The position numbers and the translations under genes were made by a program. Source: an uncultured Marvinbryantia sp. (lineage in GTDB: Bacteria; Bacillota; Clostridia; Lachnospirales; Lachnospiraceae). From it: 28,412 bases of DNA. The notes under the pieces are model-generated. The model was not told the DNA's origin, made no database searches, and worked only from the letters and a program-made list of their open reading frames with translations. The stretch spans positions 1-28,412 of the forward strand of contig NZ_CAJKOX010000048.1 in the NCBI RefSeq assembly GCF_905201705.1, written 5' to 3'. This document shows, in pieces, positions 1 through 6,035 of this stretch. Position 1 is the first letter of the stretch. The number at the start of each line of letters is the position of its first letter.

Positions 1-253
1 TTGCGAGACCGTCTGCCAAACCTACGGAGGTCGTGGTCTTTCCTTCGCCTGCCGGTGTCGGGTTGATCGCCGTTACAAGGATCAGCTTGCCGTTCTCGGC
101 GTCCGTTTCCTTTAACAGGTTGTAGTCGATCTTTGCTTTATATTTGCCATACTGCTCCAGATATTTCTCATCAATGCCCGCTTTTGCCGCAATCTCGGTA
201 ATCGGCTGCATCACTGTCTCCTGTGCAATTTCAATGTCTGATTTGAATCCCAT
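1..253 (-). CDS. fhs: Formate-tetrahydrofolate ligase, N-terminal part (cut by window edge)
   Basis: Only the first 84 codons lie in the window; the gene continues past position 1. The product would join formate to tetrahydrofolate using ATP, giving 10-formyl-THF in cytoplasmic one-carbon metabolism and, in acetogens, the methyl branch of the Wood-Ljungdahl pathway. The visible protein begins MGFKSDIEIAQ and carries the family's nucleotide-binding segment TPAGEGKTTTSVGL at about residues 64-77, preceded by KLILVTAINP. The ATG at 251-253 has a strong AGGAGG ribosome-binding site about 8 bases upstream, which fixes the start. It is preceded by a promoter, a tetrahydrofolate riboswitch and a terminator, so expression is probably set by folate level. 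Identity rests on the distinctive P-loop context and the riboswitch; the rest of the protein cannot be seen. Confidence 0.93.
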   Translation of the reverse strand, partial: MGFKSDIEIAQETVMQPITEIAAKAGIDEKYLEQYGKYKAKIDYNLLKETDAENGKLILVTAINPTPAGEGKTTTSVGLADGLA

Positions 254-292
254 AATGATTTTTCCTCCTGTTATCTTCTGCTGATTTTGGGC

Positions 293-357
293 AAAAAAAT
301 GCTGCGCAAACCAAGAATATCCTGACCGGCCCATCAGAATCTCATGTTTTTACGCAG
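293..357 (-). terminator. Intrinsic terminator of the fhs riboswitch expression platform
   Basis: In the minus-strand RNA, CUGCGUAAA (357-349) pairs with UUUGCGCAG (310-302) through nine pairs including one U-G, and is followed by CAUUUUUUU (seven U at 299-293). An inner stem AUUCUGA/UCAGGAU extends the hairpin. The structure sits between the aptamer and the fhs ribosome-binding site, where an attenuator would be expected. The 5' arm begins at the last base of the aptamer's closing helix. Seen directly; termination itself is inferred. Confidence 0.8.
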
Positions 358-447
358 TAGCGGAAGCGATCATATAACGCGGTAAAACCTTCGTTCACCG
401 GAAGTCTCCCCATCCGATGACACTTTACGTATAAGATCTACTCTACT
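356..447 (-). ncRNA. Tetrahydrofolate (THF) riboswitch aptamer
   Basis: The minus-strand leader of fhs matches the THF riboswitch pattern as I remember it. It has a closing helix GUAG (446-443) with CUAC (360-357), the segment AGAGUAGA, the block CGUAAAGUGU, a 7-bp helix UCAUCGG/CCGGUGA whose loop contains GGGGAGA, then ACGAAGG, and finally CCGCGUUA and the conserved tail UCCGCU. Order and spacing follow the known class, which controls folate transport and one-carbon genes in Firmicutes, including fhs. It lies about 30 bases downstream of a consensus promoter and is followed at once by an intrinsic terminator, so transcription attenuation is the likely mechanism. The direction of control is inferred. 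Confidence 0.88.
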
Positions 448-484
448 TTATGATATTCAAGCAGTTCTTTTGCTTTCGTCTAAC

Positions 485-513
485 AGTATACCCATTTTCC
501 CGTTGTTTGTCAA
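485..513 (-). promoter_or_regulatory. Sigma-A promoter for fhs
   Basis: On the minus strand TTGACA (513-508) and TATACT (490-485) are separated by 17 bases, one mismatch from the vegetative consensus. Predicted transcription start is near 478, giving a leader of about 225 bases that contains the riboswitch and terminator. Confidence 0.88.
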
Positions 514-542
514 GGATTTATCAAAGATTTTTTTGCAAAAAA

Positions 543-605
543 TTCCGAATATTCTCATTTCGGAACTCCGCCCTTCTAGCTTCCTTTTATGTTCCGATTT
601 CGGAA
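543..605. repeat. Pair of TTCCGA/TCGGAA inverted repeats upstream of the fhs promoter
   Basis: Two palindromes share the same arms: TTCCGAA N9 TTCGGAA (543-565) and TTCCGA TT TCGGAA (592-605). ATTTCGGAA also recurs as a direct repeat 40 bases apart. Their centres are about 44 bases apart, near four helical turns, and the nearer one ends 30 bases upstream of the fhs -35 box. They may be operator or activator sites, or simply palindromes at the edge of the neighbouring pseudogene. No regulator can be named. Confidence 0.5.
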
Positions 606-1336
606 TATATGCGTGACGGAGGCCTTCCTTATATTGCCGTTATGAACCGAACCCCGGAAAAGGTAGACACCTATTTAGAGGGTATCTACAATACAGTAAT
701 CGTAAAGGACATCGAAGATCGTCAGGCGCGAAAGAAACCGATCCGGATAAAAGAAAAATCACGGATATTCTCCTGCTGAAGACCCTTGCCAAATATCTGG
801 CCAGTGTGGCCGGAAATCCGGTCTCCATCCGAAGCATTACCGACTATCTGACCTCAAACGGACGAAAAGTTTCACCTAACACGGTGAGCGATTATGTTGA
901 GGCTCTCACAGAATCCTTTATCTTCTATCCGGCAGAGCGTTTTGATATCGTGGGAAAACAGCTTCTGAAAGCGAATCGAAAGTTGTATATTGTAGATCTT
1001 GGCTTACGGAACCATATCCTGCCGCGCAGTCAATACGATTTAGGATTTTCGCTGGAGAACATTACTTATTTTGAAATTCTGCGTCGGGGCTACCGTGTTA
1101 TGATTGGAAAGGTTGGTAATACAGAAGTAGACTTTGTTGCAGAAAAGCAGGGAACCTATACCTATTTTCAGGTTACAGCAGATATGACTGCGCAAGACAC
1201 CTTCGACCGTGAGCTGAAGCCATTGACAAATATCCGGGACAACTACGAGAAAATCGTTTTGACCGGAGATCGACTCACTGTAGGAAAATACAACGGCATC
1301 CAGGTCAAAAACCTGTCCGACTGGCTGTTGGGTTAA
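600..1336 (+). pseudogene. Remnant of an AAA-family ATPase with DUF4143 domain (5'-truncated, frameshifted)
   Basis: The C-terminal part of a DUF4143-type ATP-binding protein, a family normally of about 400 residues, is recognisable in two reading frames. The first piece starts near SEYMRDGGLPYIAVMNRTP and runs through YLEGIYNTVIVKDIEDRQAR. The second continues as KETDPDKRKITDILLLKTL and then the long stretch with NPVSIRSITDYL, VSPNTVSDYVEAL, KLYIVDLGLRN and GNTEVDFVAEK to the stop at 1336. Joining them needs a one-base deletion in the A-rich tract near 729-737. The N-terminal ATPase half with the Walker motifs is missing, and upstream DNA is the fhs control region. An internal ATG at 806 could express a 176-residue fragment, but I see no good ribosome-binding site. 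These genes are common accessory genes of uncertain role in Clostridia and Bacteroidetes. Confidence 0.82.
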
Positions 1337-1551
1337 GCCGTATCAAAGTGAGTCAGAGCAGGTCAGACCGGAGCAATCGGATAGGGGAGATTTTACCTCC
1401 CCTTCCACACCACGCACGACAACTTTGCCTCCGGCTTCCTTCAGACCCCACTTCACAGTGACGCCCTTGCCATTGGCTGCACCCTTCCCACTACCGGGCG
1501 GATTCAGGACTTGCACCTGTTGGAAACGTGCGCCGCTAGGCGCACCACAAG
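1337..1551. other. Non-coding, hairpin-rich spacer between the ATPase remnant and rpsI
   Basis: No convincing gene is present. A minus-strand open frame gives an unnatural, Gly/Val-rich peptide with no recognisable domain. Two perfect hairpins stand out: AGGGGAG N7 CTCCCCT (1383-1403) and GTGCGCC GCTA GGCGCAC (1530-1547). The sequence resembles the non-coding end of a mobile element more than a regulatory leader, and it directly follows a decayed accessory gene, but I cannot identify an element or terminal repeats. Confidence 0.45.
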
Positions 1552-1587
1552 AAAAACCCCGGAAAACATTGATTTTCCAGGGTTTTT
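1552..1587 (-). terminator. Terminator of the rplM-rpsI transcript (symmetrical, may act both ways)
   Basis: AAAAACCC (1552-1559) and GGAAAA (1561-1566) pair with TTTTCC (1573-1578) and GGGTTTTT (1580-1587), with one mismatch and a short loop. On the minus strand the stem ends in a run of five T, 30 bases after the rpsI stop. The mirrored A/T flanks also permit termination on the plus strand. Confidence 0.8.
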
Positions 1588-1616
1588 GAACATTTCGATT
1601 GTAAAAATCCAACTGA

Positions 1617-2009
1617 TTAACGCTTGCTGAACTGCGGTGCGCGACGAGCCGCTTTGAGACCGTATTTCTTACGCTCTTTCATACGCGGATCACGTGTAAG
1701 GAAGCCTGCTTTCTTAAGCACCGGTCTGTAGTCCGGATCTGCCTGAAGCAGTGCTCTGGAAATACCGTGTCTGATAGCGCCTGCCTGTCCGGTTGTGCCG
1801 CCGCCGCGGACATTTACCAGAACATCAAATTTATCTACCGTTTCAGTAGCTACCAGCGGCTGACGAACGATAACCTTCAGCGTTTCCAGACCAAGGTAGT
1901 TGTCAATATCTCTTTTATTGATTGTGATTTTGCCGGTTCCCGGTACAAGATATACTCTTGCGATGGATTTTTTTCTTCTTCCGGTTCCATAATATCTTGA
2001 ATTAGCCAA
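1617..2009 (-). CDS. rpsI: 30S ribosomal protein S9 (uS9)
   Basis: Structural protein of the small ribosomal subunit whose C-terminal tail reaches the P-site tRNA. The 130-residue product has the usual bacterial length and the family landmarks: YYGTGRRKKSIARV at the N-terminus, NVRGGGTTGQAGAIRHGISRAL in the middle, and the basic tail DPRMKERKKYGLKAARRAPQ ending SKR, the typical uS9 terminus. It lies 17 bases downstream of rplM, the standard bacterial pairing, and a strong terminator follows. The start is supported by an AGGAGG-type site just upstream in the short gap. Control is expected to come from the rplM leader. Confidence 0.98.
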   Translation of the reverse strand: MANSRYYGTGRRKKSIARVYLVPGTGKITINKRDIDNYLGLETLKVIVRQPLVATETVDKFDVLVNVRGGGTTGQAGAIRHGISRALLQADPDYRPVLKKAGFLTRDPRMKERKKYGLKAARRAPQFSKR

Positions 2010-2026
2010 TGTTCTTTACCTCCTGT

Positions 2027-2455
2027 TTAAAATGTCAGCGTTTCCGGCTTCTGAGCTTCGTGTCCGTGCTCTGCTCCGGTATAAACGTGAAGCTTTGTCA
2101 TCATCTGTCTGCCGAGCGGTCCTTTCGGAAGCATGCCCTTTACAGCCAGCTCGATCACGCGCTCCGGTTTCTTATTTAACATTTCACGCAGGGTGGTTTC
2201 CTTCATACCGCCCACGTACTCGGAATGACGGTAGTAGATCTTCTGATCCAGCTTCTTTCCGGTAACTTTGATATTCTGTGCATTTACGATAATCACATAA
2301 TCGCCTGTGTCGATATGCGGTGTAAAAATCGGTTTATGTTTTCCTCTTAAAATCTTTGCTACTTCTGATGACAGACGTCCTAATGTATATCCGGTAGCAT
2401 CAACTACATACCATTTTCTTTCGATTGTCGACGGACTCGCCATAAAACTCTTCAT
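2027..2455 (-). CDS. rplM: 50S ribosomal protein L13 (uL13)
   Basis: Early-assembling protein of the large ribosomal subunit that binds 23S rRNA. The 142-residue product shows the family's conserved segments in order: MKSFMASPSTIERKWYVVDA, TLGRLSSEVAKILRGKHKP, TPHIDTGDYVIIVNA, KKIYYRHS-type motif (QKIYYRHSEYVGG) and GMLPKGPLGRQMMTKLHVY. Length is normal. The ATG is preceded by AAGGAGG at good spacing. It is first in the rplM-rpsI operon, with a consensus promoter and a structured leader of about 120 bases upstream, which points to leader-mediated autoregulation. Confidence 0.98.
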   Translation of the reverse strand: MKSFMASPSTIERKWYVVDATGYTLGRLSSEVAKILRGKHKPIFTPHIDTGDYVIIVNAQNIKVTGKKLDQKIYYRHSEYVGGMKETTLREMLNKKPERVIELAVKGMLPKGPLGRQMMTKLHVYTGAEHGHEAQKPETLTF

Positions 2456-2573
2456 TGGTCTTCCTCCTTGAATATTAAACTGCCTGGCGGTGCTGGAAAG
2501 TTACACCGCTGTTATATAGCAAAACGCCGCTACCGGGGCTTTGGCTTGGACGTTTACGCACTTACTCACACTG
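2456..2573 (-). promoter_or_regulatory. Structured 5' leader of rplM, candidate L13-type autoregulatory leader
   Basis: The transcript between the promoter and rplM is about 120 bases and holds two stem-loops. One pairs AAACG with CGUUU around a G/C-rich interior including CCGGUAGCGG. The other pairs GCGGUG (2509-2504) with CACCGC (2492-2487) around an 11-base loop. The ribosome-binding site AAGGAGG lies just beyond the second. Leaders that respond to L13 are known in Firmicutes; assigning this to that family is my inference and was not tested against a covariance model. Confidence 0.5.
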
Positions 2574-2577
2574 AGAA

Positions 2578-2606
2578 ATTATATTACACACATTCGTCAA
2601 TGTCAA
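2578..2606 (-). promoter_or_regulatory. Sigma-A promoter for rplM-rpsI
   Basis: Minus-strand TTGACA (2606-2601), 17-base spacer, TATAAT (2583-2578): an exact vegetative consensus, as expected for ribosomal protein genes. An A/T-rich tract lies directly upstream and could act as an UP element. Confidence 0.92.
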
Positions 2607-2681
2607 CCGTTTTTTTTCCAAAAATCGCGGAACAAAAAACGAACAAAAATCAACAAAAATCACGCAAAAATCCTGCCAATA

Positions 2682-2690
2682 TGCTATACT
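2682..2690 (+). promoter_or_regulatory. Extended -10 promoter for the HIT-family gene
   Basis: Plus-strand TGCTATACT is an extended -10 element (TG-n-TATACT). No good -35 hexamer is present 17 bases upstream, but the A-rich stretch there may help. It is divergent from the rplM promoter, with about 80 bases between the two -10 boxes. Predicted leader is about 90 bases. Confidence 0.6.
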
Positions 2691-2787
2691 AAAGAAAAGC
2701 TCCTGTATTTTTTGCGGAAGCAGGGACAGCTTATGCAAAGCAGTGATATCAGGAGTGCAAAAACACATAATCATGGGAGGATTTTTT

Positions 2788-3207
2788 ATGAAGGACACAA
2801 ACTGCGGTTACTGTGTCGGCGGCGAGCCGCTGGCGAAATTTGGCATTAAGATCTGCGATCTGGACGTGAGCCAGCTCATTCTTTTCAAGGAGCAAAGCAA
2901 ACCGGGGCGCTGTATCGTTGCCTACAAGGATCATGTGAGTGAGATCGTGGATATCAGCGAGGACGAGCGCAACCGCTTCTTTGCAGACGTCACAAGAGCA
3001 GCGAAAGCGATCCACGCCGCTTTCCACCCGGACAAGCTCAACTACGGCGCTTACGGGGATACCGGCTGCCACCTGCACTTCCATCTCGTGCCAAAGTATA
3101 ACGGCGGCGACGAATGGGGCGGCGTGTTCCAGATGAACCCGGACAAAAAATATTTAAGCGACGCAGAGTACGAAGAAATGATCGCGAAGATCAAAGCGCA
3201 CCTGTAG
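2788..3207 (+). CDS. HIT-family nucleotide-binding hydrolase
   Basis: Histidine-triad proteins hydrolyse or transfer nucleotidyl groups from nucleotide conjugates such as AMP-lysine or dinucleoside polyphosphates; the substrate here is not known. The 139-residue protein has the catalytic triad motif HLHFHLVPK in its C-terminal half, preceded by NYGAYGDTGC. The N-terminal CGYC pair may bind metal, as in many HIT proteins. A start at 2788 is preferred to an in-frame ATG at 2743 because GGGAGGA sits 7 bases before it and homologues start here. It is a single-gene unit divergent from rplM and convergent with the MATE gene, separated from the latter by a perfect hairpin. Confidence 0.9.
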   Translation: MKDTNCGYCVGGEPLAKFGIKICDLDVSQLILFKEQSKPGRCIVAYKDHVSEIVDISEDERNRFFADVTRAAKAIHAAFHPDKLNYGAYGDTGCHLHFHLVPKYNGGDEWGGVFQMNPDKKYLSDAEYEEMIAKIKAHL

Positions 3208-3219
3208 CAGCACAAACAT

Positions 3220-3244
3220 CCGCCGGGATCTCATGTCCCGGCGG
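3220..3244. terminator. Perfect hairpin between convergent HIT and MATE genes
   Basis: CCGCCGGGA and TCCCGGCGG form a perfect 9-bp, G/C-rich stem with a 7-base loop. It begins 12 bases after the HIT stop. Neither side has a clear T-run, so it is not a classical intrinsic terminator, but its position between converging genes suggests a role in ending or stabilising one or both transcripts. Confidence 0.5.
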
Positions 3245-3309
3245 TTACACTCTCCAATAATCCATGGCATCCACTTTAAACAGCGCAGATACACCGGCAT
3301 TTTTTCAGC

Positions 3310-4665
3310 CTATCTTGTCAGATCCTTCACCCACTTGTATTTTCGGAAATGGAATATCACCCAGGGGATCTTCCCCACCTCATCCAGGCAGGTGCAGGCA
3401 TAGACTACCAGCGGCGACCAGTGCAGGATAAACGCGCCTGCAAGCGCGAGCGGAATCGCGATCAGCCACATACAGACGATCAGACTGTACATATCAAACA
3501 GCGTATCGCCGCCTCCGTCCAGTACCCCGTTTATGACGACGGTATTGATGCAGCGTCCGATCATATATACCCCGATGATCGCCATCATTCCCGCAAGATA
3601 CTCCCGCGCCTGCGGCGTCAGGATCACCATTTTTACGACAAACGGCGACACGGCAAACACAAGGGCGGCAGACAAAAATCCGATCACATAAGAAATATTT
3701 TTCAGCTTTATTCCGTAAGCCTTTCCGCGGTCAAGGCGCCCCGCCCCAAGCTCGTTTCCTACCATGATCCCCGCCGCGCTTCCAATACCGTTGCACATGC
3801 AGCAGATCAGATCGCGGACAACCGCTGCCACGGAATTTGCCGCTGCCGCATCCGTCCCCATATGTCCCATGATAGCCGTATAGGATGTAAATCCGATTCC
3901 CCAGCACAGGGAACCGCCCATGAGCGGCAGGCACTGTCTCGCAAAATCCTTCATCAGCAGCTTCGGCAGCTTAAAAAATCTGTCAGGCGCCGGACGGATA
4001 TAGGTGTTCTGCGAGGATACCGCAATGCACAGCACAAGCTCCACAATGCGGGAAATCGTGGTGGCAAGCGCCGCACCCGACGCCTGCATCCTCGGCGCAC
4101 CCAGCAGTCCGAAAATAAACACCGCGTTCAGACCAATATTTAAGAGCACCGCGCAGGAACTGATAAATGCGCAGGGCTTCACATGCTCTGACACCTTCAT
4201 GACAGCCAGATAGCACTGGGAAATGCCTGTGAGCAGATACGACCAACCTGCAATGCGCAGATAGGAGCTGCCGATAGAGATCAGCGCGGCATCCGGTGTA
4301 AACAAACGCATAAGCAGCCCCGGCGCCAGCTCGCAGGCCAGAAAAAACAGGGCTGAAACAGCGCCGCTGAACCGAAGGATCATGTTAAATATGTTTTCCA
4401 GCGTGTATTTATCGCCTTTTCCCCAGTACTGAGCGCCAAGAATAGCCCCCGCTCCTGTGATCGCCGCGACGAACATATTCTGTACAAACTGGATCTGCGT
4501 CGCCAGGGAAACTGCCGTCATCTCATTTTGCGCAACCCTCCCCAGCATCAGTGCATCTCCCGCCGCAACCGATGCAAGCATCAGATTCTGCAGCGCGATC
4601 GGCAGCGCAAGCCTCGCCAGGGTTTTGTAAAATTGTTTTTTATCAATCTGTATTTCTGTTTTCAT
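3310..4665 (-). CDS. MATE-family multidrug/cation efflux protein
   Basis: Integral membrane antiporter of the multidrug and toxin extrusion family, which exports organic cations or drugs using a sodium or proton gradient. The 451-residue length and about twelve hydrophobic segments fit the family. The N-terminus has LARLALPIALQNLMLASVAAGDALMLGRV, the usual first helix and following loop, and ITGAGAILGAQYWGKGD matches the family's AQ-x-x-GA region. The second half repeats the pattern (GSAAGIMVGNELGAGRLDRGK), as expected from its two-fold symmetry. GGGAGGAG lies 4-5 bases before the ATG. It has its own promoter and no partner regulator gene beside it. Substrate cannot be told from sequence. Confidence 0.93.
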   Translation of the reverse strand: MKTEIQIDKKQFYKTLARLALPIALQNLMLASVAAGDALMLGRVAQNEMTAVSLATQIQFVQNMFVAAITGAGAILGAQYWGKGDKYTLENIFNMILRFSGAVSALFFLACELAPGLLMRLFTPDAALISIGSSYLRIAGWSYLLTGISQCYLAVMKVSEHVKPCAFISSCAVLLNIGLNAVFIFGLLGAPRMQASGAALATTISRIVELVLCIAVSSQNTYIRPAPDRFFKLPKLLMKDFARQCLPLMGGSLCWGIGFTSYTAIMGHMGTDAAAANSVAAVVRDLICCMCNGIGSAAGIMVGNELGAGRLDRGKAYGIKLKNISYVIGFLSAALVFAVSPFVVKMVILTPQAREYLAGMMAIIGVYMIGRCINTVVINGVLDGGGDTLFDMYSLIVCMWLIAIPLALAGAFILHWSPLVVYACTCLDEVGKIPWVIFHFRKYKWVKDLTR

Positions 4666-4683
4666 GTTCTCCTCCCAAAACGG

Positions 4684-4712
4684 ATTATATCATTCTAACG
4701 GCGTCCTGGGAA
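4684..4712 (-). promoter_or_regulatory. Promoter for the MATE gene
   Basis: Minus-strand TTCCCA (4712-4707), 17-base spacer, TATAAT (4689-4684) with an extended TGA just before it. The start of transcription would fall near 4677, leaving a leader of only about 11 bases that is mostly the ribosome-binding site. Confidence 0.62.
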
Positions 4713-4744
4713 GATGATATTTTTTCTGCCTAAAAAAATGCCTT

Positions 4745-4776
4745 GAAAAACCGCCGGAGCCATATGCCCCGGCGGT
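4745..4776 (-). terminator. Terminator of glgC-glgD
   Basis: On the minus strand ACCGCCGGGGC and GCTCCGGCGGT form an 11-bp stem with one mismatch and a 5-base loop, followed by TTTTTC. It lies about 120 bases after the glgD stop and ahead of the MATE promoter. Confidence 0.78.
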
Positions 4777-4819
4777 ACTTTTATCTCTTGCAGTTTATTT
4801 CCGCGAACACCGAACCAGG

Positions 4820-4839
4820 CGGATGTGCCCGCACATCCG
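4820..4839. repeat. 9-bp palindrome downstream of glgD
   Basis: CGGATGTGC CC GCACATCCG is a nearly perfect palindrome in the otherwise featureless stretch between the glgD stop and its terminator. A G/C-rich partly palindromic patch (GACGCGCTGCGCGCAGTC, around 4858-4876) follows. Function unknown; the two may fold into an extended 3' UTR. Confidence 0.45.
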
Positions 4840-4898
4840 TTTGGCGACTCCCGCATCTGACGCGCTGCGCGCAGTCCTCCCGGACACGCTGCAGCGCC

Positions 4899-6035
4899 CT
4901 ATACCGTATGTCCTTTTGCGATATAGAACGGGAAGGTATCGGTTCCCTTCATTTCCTTACCTGCGGTGATGGTAACATTCTTATCGGTAATAAGATACTC
5001 GATGTTTGCGCCTGCCTCGATTACCGTATCCTGCATTAAGATACAATTTTTAACCTTCGCGCCCTTTGCCACCTTAACGCCACGGAACAGGATGCTGTTC
5101 TCGATCTCGCCCTCGATGATGCAGCCGTCAGCTACCATCACATTCGTAGCCTTTGCGCCGTTAATGTATCTGGACGGATTATCGTCGCGGATCTTGGTGT
5201 AGATCGGCGCTCTGCTGAACAGACCATCCAGGTTGTAGTCGTCGAGAAGCTTCATGTTCTCATCGAAATAGCTCTTCATGCCGCTGATGCGTGCCAGATA
5301 GCCCTCGAATTTGTAAGCCTGCACGTTTAATTTTGCAAGCTGCGGAGCAAGGATATCGCGCTCAAAGTATTCCTGTCCGCGCACGAACGCGGTATTTACC
5401 AGATCGATGAGCAGCTCACGGTCGATCACATAGATGTTCATGCCGAAGTTCTGAACGCCCGTCTCTCTCGGGTTGATGTACATCTTCGTCACTCTTCCGT
5501 TATCGATCGTGTAAGTGTAGTAGAAGCCCTTGTCGTTCGATTTCTGGATGTACTCCGGCAGCTCCTGCTCGTTATATGCAACGGTAATATCCGCGCCGCT
5601 TGCGATATGCGCGTCGATCATCGCGTTGAAATCAAAGTTTACGGCAATGTGCGCATCCGCCATTACCACGTATTTTTCCTTCTGCTCACGCAGGAAATCC
5701 AGGATAGTCGCAAGCCCGCCTACACGTCCGACAAACGGCTTGGATTCCTTCTCCGCAAACGGCGGGAAAATATGCAGACCGCCATTTTTGCGCACCAGAT
5801 CCCACTCACGGCCGGAGCCGAGGTGATCCATCAGAGAGTGATAATTGTTGTTTACCAGGATAGAAATATTGTCGATATCACAGTTTGACATGCTTGAAAG
5901 CACAAAGTCAATCATACGGTAACGGCTTGCGAAGGGGATGGAAGCCATCAGACGCACATTTACAAGCTCAGGAACCAGCGCGTCATAACTGTTTGGGAAA
6001 ATAACTCCCAATGCTCTCTTATTTGAATTTAACAT
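4899..6035 (-). CDS. glgD: Glucose-1-phosphate adenylyltransferase, GlgD-type subunit
   Basis: GlgD is the non-canonical partner of GlgC in the ADP-glucose pyrophosphorylase of Firmicutes. In studied cases it modulates GlgC and has little activity alone. The 378 residues include a nucleotidyltransferase-like N-terminal domain (residues about 1-240) and a C-terminal left-handed beta-helix region (AKVKNCILMQDTVIEAGANIEYL). The loop that in GlgC reads AGGQGSRL is replaced here by LGVIFPNSYDALVPEL, lacking the GGxGxR signature, which is the diagnostic difference. RYRMIDFVLSSMSNCDI is conserved. Its ATG overlaps the end of glgC by 7 bases, indicating translational coupling and matched production of the two subunits. 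Confidence 0.95.
   Translation of the reverse strand: MLNSNKRALGVIFPNSYDALVPELVNVRLMASIPFASRYRMIDFVLSSMSNCDIDNISILVNNNYHSLMDHLGSGREWDLVRKNGGLHIFPPFAEKESKPFVGRVGGLATILDFLREQKEKYVVMADAHIAVNFDFNAMIDAHIASGADITVAYNEQELPEYIQKSNDKGFYYTYTIDNGRVTKMYINPRETGVQNFGMNIYVIDRELLIDLVNTAFVRGQEYFERDILAPQLAKLNVQAYKFEGYLARISGMKSYFDENMKLLDDYNLDGLFSRAPIYTKIRDDNPSRYINGAKATNVMVADGCIIEGEIENSILFRGVKVAKGAKVKNCILMQDTVIEAGANIEYLITDKNVTITAGKEMKGTDTFPFYIAKGHTV

Noticed and set aside
450..599. Plus-strand start of the ATPase remnant's first frame
   Set aside because: The peptide before about 600 shows no similarity to the family and lies over the fhs promoter and palindromes; it is a chance extension.
1343..1612. Minus-strand 89-codon frame between rpsI and the ATPase remnant
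   Set aside because: Runs through the rpsI terminator and two hairpins; no domain and no ribosome-binding site.
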